This document shows, in pieces, positions 56,001-64,000 of a stretch of DNA of 64,000 bases. The position numbers and the translations under genes were made by a program. A model generated the notes under the pieces. The model made no database searches, was not told where the DNA came from, and was given only the letters and a program-made list of their open reading frames with translations. Numbering within the stretch: position 1 is the first letter of the stretch; each line of letters starts with the position of its first letter. Source of the stretch: Asticcacaulis endophyticus (lineage in GTDB: Bacteria; Pseudomonadota; Alphaproteobacteria; Caulobacterales; Caulobacteraceae); assembly GCF_014652575.1 (NCBI RefSeq), contig NZ_BMZB01000003.1, positions 124,001 through 188,000 of the forward strand. The letters are read 5' to 3'.

Positions 56001-56547
56001 GAAGCTCGGCTTCATGCCTTCGCGTATGCAGGCCCGATACACCACCGGCTTCTTCGAGAACGCGTCTGCGGTTTTGCGGCTTGGCGGCGATAAGCTCGGA
56101 GATCTGCCCCTGCCGGACAAGGGCAGGGGAGTTGGCACCTGTTGAGGCATCGGCAAACAAAAGCTGCACGTCACGGGCGCGGACTTCCTTGCCGTTGACC
56201 TTGTAAGTCGAGCCAGCACCACGGTCGATACGGCGGGCCACTTCGAGGACGGGTTGGTCGGTAAAGGGCTGCGGCGCCAGACGATCAGCATTGTCGATGG
56301 TCAGCGTGACTTCGGCCCAGTTACGCGACGGGCGTTTATCGGAACCCGCAAAAATAACGTCATCCATGCCCATGCCACGCATAGCCTTGGCAGAGGTAGC
56401 CCCCATCACCCAGCGCAGGGCCTCAAGCAGGTTGGATTTGCCGCAGCCGTTCGGGCCGACAATGCCCGTCAGACCGGGATCGATGCGAAATTCAGAAGCA
56501 TCGACGAATGATTTGAAGCCTGAGAGTTTAAGCCGCTGGAATTGCAC
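53086..56547 (-). CDS. smc: Chromosome segregation protein SMC
   Basis: SMC is the bacterial condensin ATPase that loops and compacts the chromosome. The 1153-residue protein has the N-terminal head with Walker A [19 protein letters not shown], long coiled coils around a hinge (about residues 500-640), and the C-terminal head with [16 protein letters not shown] and Walker B [20 protein letters not shown]. It starts at a GTG three bases after the stop of the upstream DsbA-like gene, so expression is coupled. The ScpA/B genes are not present here. Confidence 0.97.
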   Translation of the reverse strand: [1153 protein letters not shown]

Positions 56548-56550
56548 GTC

Positions 56551-57264
56551 TTAAGATGATTTCTTTTTCGGTTTTTGCGCGGCGGTAATGGCTGCGTCAA
56601 AATCTTTTAGCTCGGTTTCACCATCCAGGCGCACACCGTTTACGAAGAAGGTTGGTGTGCTTTCGACCTTATTGGCCTGCATGGTTTTTTCCATGCGGCC
56701 GCGAACCTTTTGAAACAGGGCTTCGTCCTTAAGGCAGGCATCCAGCGCCGCATCATCCATACCGACAAGCGCGGCCAGGGCTTTAATCTCAGTCAAGGCA
56801 TCGCCGCTTTGGGCGACCTTGGCCTGATCTTTCAGAAAACCGTCGACGACCGTGAAATAGGCTGTAGAGGCTGTCATTTTGGCAGGCGGCTTGGCGGCCG
56901 CACACCGCCCGACCATGTAAACCCCAAAGGCTACATTGGCCGGTTGCGTCGCGACTTCGCGGAAGGTGAATTTGACCTTGCCGGTTTTGACGTACTTTAT
57001 TTCAAACTCCGGCCAGACTGTATTGTGCCAATGCGCGCAATGGGAACAGGTGGCGGAAGCATATTGCACGACCTCAACCGGAGCTTTGGGATTGCCTTTA
57101 TACATCTCAGGCAGTTCGGCCTGAGCGGCAATATTTTGAGCATATATGCTTATGGGCACCATCAGAATAAAACCTGCCATCAGGCCAAGCCCGCACCTTA
57201 ACGCCAATCCCTTAGCGTTTTTGGTTTTGAATGCGTTGCTCAGTATGGCGGGTAGTTTGATCAT
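56551..57264 (-). CDS. DsbA-like thioredoxin-fold protein, membrane-anchored
   Basis: This 237-residue protein has an N-terminal membrane helix (LMAGFILMVPISIYA) and a periplasmic thioredoxin-like domain with active site CSHC in YASATCSHCAHWHNTVWPEF. The cis-Pro loop is ESTPTFFVNGVRLDG. The overall arrangement is that of the DsbA/DsbG group (Thioredoxin_4), which oxidises or isomerises disulfides. It lies two bases after the stop of a close paralogue and directly before smc. In Caulobacterales this pair commonly precedes smc. Confidence 0.92.
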   Translation of the reverse strand: MIKLPAILSNAFKTKNAKGLALRCGLGLMAGFILMVPISIYAQNIAAQAELPEMYKGNPKAPVEVVQYASATCSHCAHWHNTVWPEFEIKYVKTGKVKFTFREVATQPANVAFGVYMVGRCAAAKPPAKMTASTAYFTVVDGFLKDQAKVAQSGDALTEIKALAALVGMDDAALDACLKDEALFQKVRGRMEKTMQANKVESTPTFFVNGVRLDGETELKDFDAAITAAQKPKKKSS

Positions 57265-57266
57265 GT

Positions 57267-57893
57267 TTACTTGGTCTCAGCGGTGGCCGCAGCAAAAGCG
57301 GTGTCGAATTCTTTGATGTCGCCGCCCTTATAGTCGTACTTCTTGCCATTGATCAGGAAGGTTGGCGTGCCGGTAATGTTATGTTCTTTGATGGCGCTTT
57401 CCATATTGGCATTGATGCGCTTAAGTCCGGCTTCATCAGTGACGCAGGTGTTGAATTTCTCATCAGAAATCCCGGCCGTTTTGGCGATTCGCAACAATAC
57501 GCCTTTGGCATCTCCGGTTTCAAAGATTTCCCGCTGAGAGCGCATCACCGAGTCTATCACCTGAAAATATTTGTCATCACCGGCGCAGCGCGCCAGCAGG
57601 ACACCCGCCGCTGAAACATCATTAGGTGGCGTCAGAAACTCACGAAATACATATTTGACTTTGCCGGTATCGATGTAATTTTTCTTGATGTCCGGAAATA
57701 CGGTCTCATTAAATTGCGCGCAGTGGCTGCAGGTAACCGATGCATATTCGATCATGGTAATCGGTGCCGTATCCGACCCCATCACCATGTCGTCCGATTT
57801 CACCGCATCTCCGCCCCCTTTTGAGCAGGCAGACACCATCAAGCCTAAGCCAAGAGCGGCAACGGTCAGGAATTTTCCAAAGTTCATAGACAT
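57267..57893 (-). CDS. DsbA-like thioredoxin-fold lipoprotein
   Basis: This protein of about 208 residues is a lipoprotein (lipobox VSAC) with a DsbA-like domain: active site CSHC in YASVTCSHCAQFNETVFPDI and the cis-Pro loop ITGTPTFLINGKKYD. It is a paralogue of the next gene, with the same active-site dipeptide. It would be tethered by lipid, whereas its neighbour is anchored by a helix. An ATG at 57887 is an alternative start. The gap of 132 bp upstream separates it from the DciA-like gene. Confidence 0.92.
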   Translation of the reverse strand: MSMNFGKFLTVAALGLGLMVSACSKGGGDAVKSDDMVMGSDTAPITMIEYASVTCSHCAQFNETVFPDIKKNYIDTGKVKYVFREFLTPPNDVSAAGVLLARCAGDDKYFQVIDSVMRSQREIFETGDAKGVLLRIAKTAGISDEKFNTCVTDEAGLKRINANMESAIKEHNITGTPTFLINGKKYDYKGGDIKEFDTAFAAATAETK

Positions 57894-58025
57894 AGAGGTC
57901 ACCAGATCAAAGTGTGATAATGGGCGTTAAACCGCAAAGCTACGAAATCATATCTGATTCCGCGCGGCGGCGTTAAATTCTTCAATCGTGTGTAAGGCGA
58001 GATTATGACCGGAGCAAGAGGTGGT

Positions 58026-58667
58026 TTACGTTTTCGGAGATCGCTCCGAAGCCTTTGCGCGGGCATTATCCCTGGCGATCACAGAACGCCCCAGCTTGAG
58101 CAATGTCTGCCGTAACCGGTCATCACTGACATCCTTAAGGCTGTTTTGCAGGGCCAGTTCCTGCTCGGCATTCAAGGGCCGTGACTGAACCGCTGCGGTG
58201 GCTTGTCGGGTGGTCTGGCTTACCTGCCCCTGCACGATGCGCAGGCGGCCCACAGAGCCTGCCCCAAGAAACAGATTGACGCGGGACATAATCAAATCCT
58301 GCTGATGCTGAAGTATGGGCGCGTAAGCACCTTCGCAGCGTATCTCCAGTATACCAACGCTTTTAGTATTTGCGGGCACAGGGGCATTTTTTGACAGGCT
58401 TCCCCGCGCGGTTGGTTTGGTCGCTGGTCGATTTGTTATGATTTTTGCGGGCTCGGACAATTTGGCCAGTGACTCACCGACAATCTCAGGCCAACGGCTT
58501 TTCAGCCGACCGGCGCCTGTGTCATAGGCCTCGAAGCGTGCGCTCAGGCTCTTGAGCAGGGGCGTGATCTGGCGGTTGACAGGTGGCGGCGGTTTAGGCA
58601 TGCGCTTGGTGCGTGTGGCGCGCAAAATGGCGACCGCGTCTTCAAGGGATGGCAAGGTACGCTTCAT
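58026..58667 (-). CDS. DUF721/DciA-like protein
   Basis: This 213-residue protein has the DUF721 domain (related to DciA, the helicase-loading factor of bacteria without DnaC). It shows ITPLLKSLSARFEAYDTGAG, RWPEIVGESLAKLSEPAKI, GILEIRCEGAYAPILQHQQD and LRIVQGQV. The C-terminal third is polar and of low complexity. Its ATG shares two bases with the divergent mutY ATG (CATG overlap at 58665-58668). DciA function is inferred from the family; an interaction with DnaB is likely. Confidence 0.85.
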   Translation of the reverse strand: MKRTLPSLEDAVAILRATRTKRMPKPPPPVNRQITPLLKSLSARFEAYDTGAGRLKSRWPEIVGESLAKLSEPAKIITNRPATKPTARGSLSKNAPVPANTKSVGILEIRCEGAYAPILQHQQDLIMSRVNLFLGAGSVGRLRIVQGQVSQTTRQATAAVQSRPLNAEQELALQNSLKDVSDDRLRQTLLKLGRSVIARDNARAKASERSPKT

Positions 58668-59757
58668 GAAAACTGTTATAAACCTGTCTGCGGATGATGT
58701 CTTGCGTTTACGGACAGATTTACTGACCTGGTATGATCGTCACGCTCGCCATTTACCATGGCGACGGTTGCCGGGTGACGAATCAATTGTTGATCCATAT
58801 CGGGTGTGGTTGTCTGAAGTCATGCTCCAGCAAACCACCGTCCCTCATGCCGCGCCATATTATGAGGCCTTCCTGAAACGCTGGCCAACGGTGCACAATC
58901 TGGCCACTGCAGAGGATGGTGAGGTCATGGCGGCGTGGGCGGGGCTTGGCTATTACTCACGCGCTCGTAACCTGCTGAAAGGGGCGCGCGTCATCGTCGA
59001 TCAATACGCGGGGGCTTTTCCCGATGATGAAGCCGATCTTTTAAAAATCCCCAGTTTTGGCCCCTACACAGCGGCAGCCGTTGCAGCCTTTGCGTTCGAT
59101 AAACCCACCAATGTTGTTGATGGTAATATTGAGCGGATCATGAGCCGTATCTATGCGGTCGATGAGCCAGTGCCGGGGTCAAAGCCCGTCTTAAAAGCTT
59201 ATGCTGCTCAATGGGTTCGGGCCGATAGGGCCTCTGACTGGCCACAAGCCCTGATGGATTTAGCGTCAAGTGTATGTCGCCCTAAGTCGCCAAAATGTCC
59301 AGAATGTCCCTTGAGTGAAGGTTGCCGGGCTCATCATCTGAACCATCCCGAAAACTATCCGGTCAGGTTGTCAAAAACGCCAAAGCCTCATCGATATGGC
59401 GTGGTGTTTTTGATCGTTTCTGACGAGGGTTTTATTGTTGAACGCCGACCCGATAAAGGCCTATTGGGGGGTATGTTAGGGCTGCCTCATCTGGATTGGC
59501 GCGATGAGGCGTGGACGGATGCTGAGAGTGGAAATCAATTATTGATTTTTAGTGAGGCTGAATTTATTGGTCGCTATGACCATGTCTTTACGCATTTCAG
59601 GTTAACCCAGGATGTATGGCTACAACATCTCACGGCAACGCAAATGGGCGATTTTCTGCGCCGCCACAATCAGTATCAATGCCTCAGTTTTAGTGACAAA
59701 AAAACCTTGCCGACGGTATTCAGCAAGGCTTTGAAGTTTATACCATCACTGGTTTAA
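58666..59757 (+). CDS. mutY: A/G-specific adenine glycosylase
   Basis: MutY removes adenine mispaired with 8-oxoguanine. The 363-residue protein has PWRRLPGDESIVDPYRVWLS, VMLQQTTV, the helix-hairpin-helix LLKIPSFGPYTAAAV with the catalytic aspartate in TNVVDGNIERIMSR, and the iron-sulfur cluster ligands CRPKSPKCPECPLSEGC. A C-terminal NUDIX-like domain with RPDKGLLGGMLGLPHL recognises 8-oxoG. The ATG at 58666 is the first start after the family's usual point; its ribosome site AAGG lies inside the opposite gene. Confidence 0.96.
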   Translation: MKTVINLSADDVLRLRTDLLTWYDRHARHLPWRRLPGDESIVDPYRVWLSEVMLQQTTVPHAAPYYEAFLKRWPTVHNLATAEDGEVMAAWAGLGYYSRARNLLKGARVIVDQYAGAFPDDEADLLKIPSFGPYTAAAVAAFAFDKPTNVVDGNIERIMSRIYAVDEPVPGSKPVLKAYAAQWVRADRASDWPQALMDLASSVCRPKSPKCPECPLSEGCRAHHLNHPENYPVRLSKTPKPHRYGVVFLIVSDEGFIVERRPDKGLLGGMLGLPHLDWRDEAWTDAESGNQLLIFSEAEFIGRYDHVFTHFRLTQDVWLQHLTATQMGDFLRRHNQYQCLSFSDKKTLPTVFSKALKFIPSLV

Positions 59758-59758
59758 A

Positions 59759-60898
<1,140 letters not shown>

Positions 60899-60926
60899 TC
60901 AAATGAGGGCGCTTATGTAACGCCCT

Positions 60927-61040
60927 GAATCCAAAGGAATAGAGTCTCTTGCGGTTAACAAAAAGTAAAAACTTGACTCATGGAGAATCGGGCGAATCAT
61001 TTTTATGTGAGTGAGTCCTAAAAGACTCACTTTTGGATTC
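60927..61040. promoter_or_regulatory. Cluster of eight GANTC sites in the ccrM-rnhB intergenic region
   Basis: GANTC occurs at 60927, 60942, 60975, 60985, 60994, 61013, 61024 and 61036 (eight sites in 114 bp, far above chance). The sites at 61013 and 61024 lie in the arms of the hairpin GTGAGTC/GACTCAC (61011-61030). In C. crescentus, methylation of the GANTC sites in the ccrM leader represses ccrM, so a feedback role is probable. Confidence 0.8.
60955..60969 (-). promoter_or_regulatory. CtrA-box-like site upstream of ccrM
   Basis: Read on the ccrM strand the sequence is TTTA-N7-TTAAC, one mismatch from the CtrA consensus TTAA-N7-TTAAC. It lies about 75 bp upstream of the ccrM ATG and amid the GANTC cluster. 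In C. crescentus, CtrA activates ccrM late in the cell cycle. Confidence 0.65.
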
Positions 61041-61051
61041 GTTTTGTTCTT

Positions 61052-61687
61052 TTAGAGGGCGCTTGTCGCCAGATTACGGACGGTGGCCCATGACCGGCGA
61101 TGGATGGGCGAGGGGCCATGCAAACGGATGGCCTCTAAATGTGCCTCGGCCTGATAGCCTTTATGTTTCTTAAAGCCATAAACCGGATAGATAGAGTCCA
61201 TCTCAATCATAATGCGATCGCGGGCGGTCTTGGCCAGAATGGATGCGGCGGCAATCGACAGTGAGCGATCATCGCCTTTGACGATAGGATGTGACGGAAT
61301 GCTGAGTTTCGGCGCTTTGTTGCCGTCAATAAGGGCATGGTGGGCTGTAACCGATAATCTGATGACGGCTTCGGCCATACCCCACATCGTTGCCTGAAGA
61401 ATGTTCATGGCATCAATCTGTTCACATGAGACTTCAACTACGCTCCAGGCGATGGCGCTCTGTTTGATCAAAGGCTCAAGTTTAAAGCGATGAGATTCAG
61501 ATAATTTTTTGGAATCCCTAATCATATCTGGAATTTTGTTACGGTCAAGAATAACAGCGGCCACGCATAGCGGACCTGCGCACGGGCCGCGTCCGGCTTC
61601 ATCAACGCCGCACACATATCCATTGAGTTGGGATTCAAAACTTAAATCAGGCATGGCCTCGGTTATAGCCGATTCGCCCGAAATCAT
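61052..61687 (-). CDS. rnhB: Ribonuclease HII
   Basis: RnhB cleaves RNA in RNA/DNA hybrids and removes single ribonucleotides. The 211-residue protein has GVDEAGRGPCAGPLCVAAVI (acidic pair D, E), LIDGNKAP and GDDRSLSIAAASILAKTARD, which contain the remaining metal ligands. Its ATG overlaps the tldD stop by ATGA (61684-61687), so the two are coupled. The following region to ccrM contains the GANTC cluster. Confidence 0.96.
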   Translation of the reverse strand: MISGESAITEAMPDLSFESQLNGYVCGVDEAGRGPCAGPLCVAAVILDRNKIPDMIRDSKKLSESHRFKLEPLIKQSAIAWSVVEVSCEQIDAMNILQATMWGMAEAVIRLSVTAHHALIDGNKAPKLSIPSHPIVKGDDRSLSIAAASILAKTARDRIMIEMDSIYPVYGFKKHKGYQAEAHLEAIRLHGPSPIHRRSWATVRNLATSAL

Positions 61688-63144
61688 CCCGTGCCGCCAA
61701 CCGTCAGGCCTCTGATCTTGAGCGAGGGCTGGCCAATGCCCACCGGCACGCTCTGCCCCGCCTTACCGCAGGTGCCGACGCCCGGGTCGAAGGCAAAGTC
61801 ATTGCCGATCATCTCAATCTGGCGCATGGCGGCGGGGCCGTCGCCGATCAGACTGGCGCCCTTAACGGGCCGTGTTACCTTGCCATCCTCGATGAGGTAG
61901 GCTTCGGTGCATTGGAACACGAACTTACCATTGGTGATATCAACCTGTCCGCCGCTGAAGTTAACGGCATAGAGGCCGTTTTGGGTCGAAGCGATCATAT
62001 CAGCGCGGCTATCTTTGCCCGCCGTCATGAAGGTGTTAGTCATACGGGGCAAGGGCTGGTGGGCATAGGATTGACGCCTGCCGTTTCCGGTGGCGTCCAC
62101 GCTCATTTGTCGTGCCGACAGGCGGTCATGCATGTAGCCAACCAGTATACCGTCTTCGATCAGAGTGGTGCGCGATGTCGGTGTGCCTTCATCGTCAATA
62201 TTGAGCGACCCGCGGGCATCAGCAATTGTACCATCATCGACCACCGTGACTCCTTTGGCGGCGACCTGCTGGCCCATCTTGCCTGAAAACGCGGAGGTGC
62301 CTTTGCGGTTGAAATCGCCTTCAAGGCCATGTCCGACCGCTTCATGCAGCAGCACGCCCGGCCAGCCATTACCAAGTACAATATCCATTTCCCCGGTCGG
62401 GGCCGGTGTGGCGTCAAGATTGACCAAGGCCTGCCGCAAGGCTTCGTCGATCTGAGCCTGCCAATGTTCAGGCGAAGTGATCTCAAACAGGCTATACCTT
62501 CCGCCACCACCGGATGAGGCGCTTTCGCGCTTACCATTGGCTTCGACCGATACCCCGACGCTTATGCGGATGAGCGGGCGATAATCATGATAGATCTCAC
62601 CTTGCGCTCGTAAAATGGTTATGCCACGTTTTTCAGCCGCCAGACTGGCGGACACCTGAACGACATTTGGGTTTTTATCGCGCGCATAGGCGTCAATCGC
62701 TTTCAAAAGCTCAATTTTATCGGCAAATGACATTTCCGATAAAGGGTCAACCGCCTTATATCGGGACTGATTGGTGCGGTGTGGATTTTCAGATACCAGA
62801 GCGATATTCACGGCCTTGCCGGATTTGGCCAGTGAAGCGGCCTCGGCAGCGCGTTTGAGGGCCTCAAGGCTGAGTTCGGCGCTATTGGCAAATCCGACGG
62901 TTTGGCCAGAAACTACGCGCAAACCGAATCCCTGATCGGCATTATAGGACGACGATTTCAACCGGCCGTCGTCAAACACGAGCGATTCGCTTTCACGCGT
63001 TTCAAAGAAAATTTCACCATCATCGGCGCCGGTAAGGGCTTGATCCAGTAACCCCTTCGCGGCGTGAATATCCAGATTACTGAGATCGGCACCTTTGCCG
63101 GCGGATGTTGAGGCACTTAAAGCGGGTTCGGCGGATACGGTCAC
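61684..63144 (-). CDS. tldD: Metalloprotease TldD
   Basis: TldD, with TldE/PmbA, is a zinc protease that processes peptide antibiotics and other unfolded peptides. The 486-residue protein has the N-terminal domain with ESLVFDDGRLKSSSYNADQG, the metal site GVLLHEAVGHGLEGD (HExxxH) and a C-terminal domain with TNTFMTAGKDS and LRIEDGKVTRPVKG-like strands. The partner pmbA is not in the window. It is the first gene of the tldD-rnhB unit. Confidence 0.96.
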   Translation of the reverse strand: MTVSAEPALSASTSAGKGADLSNLDIHAAKGLLDQALTGADDGEIFFETRESESLVFDDGRLKSSSYNADQGFGLRVVSGQTVGFANSAELSLEALKRAAEAASLAKSGKAVNIALVSENPHRTNQSRYKAVDPLSEMSFADKIELLKAIDAYARDKNPNVVQVSASLAAEKRGITILRAQGEIYHDYRPLIRISVGVSVEANGKRESASSGGGGRYSLFEITSPEHWQAQIDEALRQALVNLDATPAPTGEMDIVLGNGWPGVLLHEAVGHGLEGDFNRKGTSAFSGKMGQQVAAKGVTVVDDGTIADARGSLNIDDEGTPTSRTTLIEDGILVGYMHDRLSARQMSVDATGNGRRQSYAHQPLPRMTNTFMTAGKDSRADMIASTQNGLYAVNFSGGQVDITNGKFVFQCTEAYLIEDGKVTRPVKGASLIGDGPAAMRQIEMIGNDFAFDPGVGTCGKAGQSVPVGIGQPSLKIRGLTVGGTG

Positions 63145-63571
63145 GAGATAATCCTGAAAAAACGCATGTCACTAACTTAAGCATGAATATTGGCTAAGGC
63201 TACGGGCCGATTCAGTTTTATCACAGGTTGGAAATTAATCGGGACTATGGTGTGACAAAACCGCGCAGGCAGTGCGGGGCTTTATGGCCCTATATGGAGC
63301 CTCTTGGGCCTGTTTTCCAGAAATATCCTTAGTTGGAATAAGGAATTGGCTTTTTGGTCTTTGCAACCTCCATTTAATTCATTATGGGAACCGATGGCGG
63401 ATGGTGGGACAATTTGTCCGGATGGACGTATAGGCTCTGCACCGGATGCTCTGGAAGCGCTGAATTCACAGGGTTGGGCGCTTCTCAAAGAACTGATAAG
63501 GTTTATTGAAGATTCGGCAGGGAAAAGACGTTCAGGCGCCTTTTCGGTCACAATTGATGAGGAATTCGCGA
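63145..63571. other. 427-bp intergenic region between tldD and coxB
   Basis: This divergent region should hold the promoters of tldD and coxB. No terminator, tRNA or strong regulatory site was recognised. It includes a possible short open frame (see the separate low-confidence entry). I cannot support any other feature. Confidence 0.5.
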
Positions 63572-63594
63572 ATGGGCTTCCGAAGGCTGATTAA
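63304..63594 (+). CDS. Possible small hypothetical protein upstream of coxB
   Basis: An open frame of up to 96 codons begins at a TTG (ATG alternative at 63394) and overlaps the coxB start by 23 bases in another frame. The translated C-terminal half (DALEALNSQGWALLKELIRF and then IDEEFANGLPKAD) looks like a plausible amphipathic protein. I recognise no family, no ribosome site is clear, and an opposite-strand frame covers part of the same DNA. It may be only a leader. Confidence 0.25.
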   Translation: MGLFSRNILSWNKELAFWSLQPPFNSLWEPMADGGTICPDGRIGSAPDALEALNSQGWALLKELIRFIEDSAGKRRSGAFSVTIDEEFANGLPKAD

Positions 63595-64000
63595 GACTTC
63601 GTCCATCCTGGCTGGAATGGCCATGCTGTCGGGGATGACGGCTATGTCGGCGTTTGCCGCTGATACGCTGGGGCAACCGACTGACGGTGCTATTGATTTG
63701 CAGCCCGCGGCGGCGCCGCTCAAGCACGATGCTATTTTTTTCCATGACGTGATTCTGATGCCCATAATCACAGCCATCACGCTGCTGGTTCTGGCGCTGC
63801 TGATCTGGATTGCTGTGCGCTACAATCGCAAATCAAATCCGGTTCCTGCAAAGTTTTCACACAACACTGTTGTCGAGATCATCTGGACGGTTGTGCCGGT
63901 TCTGATCCTTGTGTTTATCGCGTTTTTCTCATTCTCGCTGCTCCGTAAATATCATGACATGCCAAAACCGGATGTGGTGGTTAAGGCGACCGGGTTCCAG
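63572..64000 (+). CDS. coxB: Cytochrome c oxidase subunit II (3' truncated by window)
   Basis: CoxB carries the CuA centre that accepts electrons from cytochrome c in the aa3-type oxidase. The first 143 codons are present. They encode a signal peptide (ending MSAFAA), a short linker, two transmembrane helices (IITAITLLVLALLIWIAVRY and TVVPVLILVFIAFFSFSLL) and the characteristic HNTVVEIIWTVVP between them. The CuA ligands lie beyond the window end. The ATG at 63572 has GAGGA upstream. Confidence 0.93.
   Translation, partial: MGFRRLIKTSSILAGMAMLSGMTAMSAFAADTLGQPTDGAIDLQPAAAPLKHDAIFFHDVILMPIITAITLLVLALLIWIAVRYNRKSNPVPAKFSHNTVVEIIWTVVPVLILVFIAFFSFSLLRKYHDMPKPDVVVKATGFQ

Noticed and set aside
63282-63551. 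Minus-strand open frame upstream of coxB
   Set aside because: No start signal or family; it competes with a somewhat better plus-strand frame and is probably chance.

Overview
This 64 kb window looks like a piece of a Caulobacteraceae chromosome (Alphaproteobacteria). The moderate GC content and gene set fit Asticcacaulis better than high-GC Caulobacter, but the genus is an inference. The lineage markers seen directly are ccrM with a GANTC-rich, CtrA-box-like leader, popZ directly upstream of valS, fliX divergent from flgI with a sigma54-type promoter, an F0-only atp operon with paired b and b' subunits, and the tldD-rnhB-ccrM order. No phage, IS element, integron or CRISPR array was seen. 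The gene content is dense, housekeeping and syntenic.

Layout. 1-3.7 kb: end of secD, secF, a PuuD/urate-oxidase-N-like membrane protein and a squalene/phytoene-synthase-like protein. 3.6-5.9 kb (minus): DUF1353 lipoprotein and trmFO. 6.1-8.9 kb: three tandem paralogous multi-spanning membrane proteins of unknown function. 8.9-12.7 kb (minus): alpha-carbonic anhydrase lipoprotein and uvrA. 12.9-16.3 kb: an anchored hypothetical protein, then the flagellar block flgI-flgJ-FlgN/FlbY-like (minus) divergent from fliX. 16.6-20.9 kb: dksA, TonB_C-like protein, gltX, DUF6265, LOG protein, lipoprotein. 21-22.4 kb: tRNA-Asn, SGNH hydrolase, tRNA-Cys. 22.5-28.5 kb: Pcm-like protein, tolC-type channel, popZ, valS. 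28.4-33.5 kb: three GT87-like GT-C membrane glycosyltransferases (minus) divergent from a GT2-GtrA fusion, which together look like a polyprenyl-phosphate-sugar glycosylation module. 33.6-43.7 kb: glycine-zipper protein, an RNA m5U methyltransferase with a GT2, lytic transglycosylase, a UDG-like protein, ETF-QO, a TPR protein, ispE. 43.8-49.4 kb: NYN protein, then a tandem glycine riboswitch controlling gcvT-gcvH-gcvPA-gcvPB. 49.6-52.9 kb: small membrane protein and atpI-B-E-F'-F (minus). 53-60.9 kb: smc with two DsbA-like proteins and a DciA-like protein (minus), divergent mutY, then ccrM. 61-64 kb: rnhB and tldD (minus), and the start of coxB, cut by the window end.

The most striking signals are a palindromic repeat-like insertion inside the P3 stem of the second glycine aptamer; a cluster of eight GANTC sites in 114 bp upstream of ccrM; the GT-C/GT2-GtrA module; the tandem family of three unknown membrane proteins; divergent mutY and dciA start codons that share two bases; and degenerate UDG-like and Pcm-like proteins lacking family hallmark residues.
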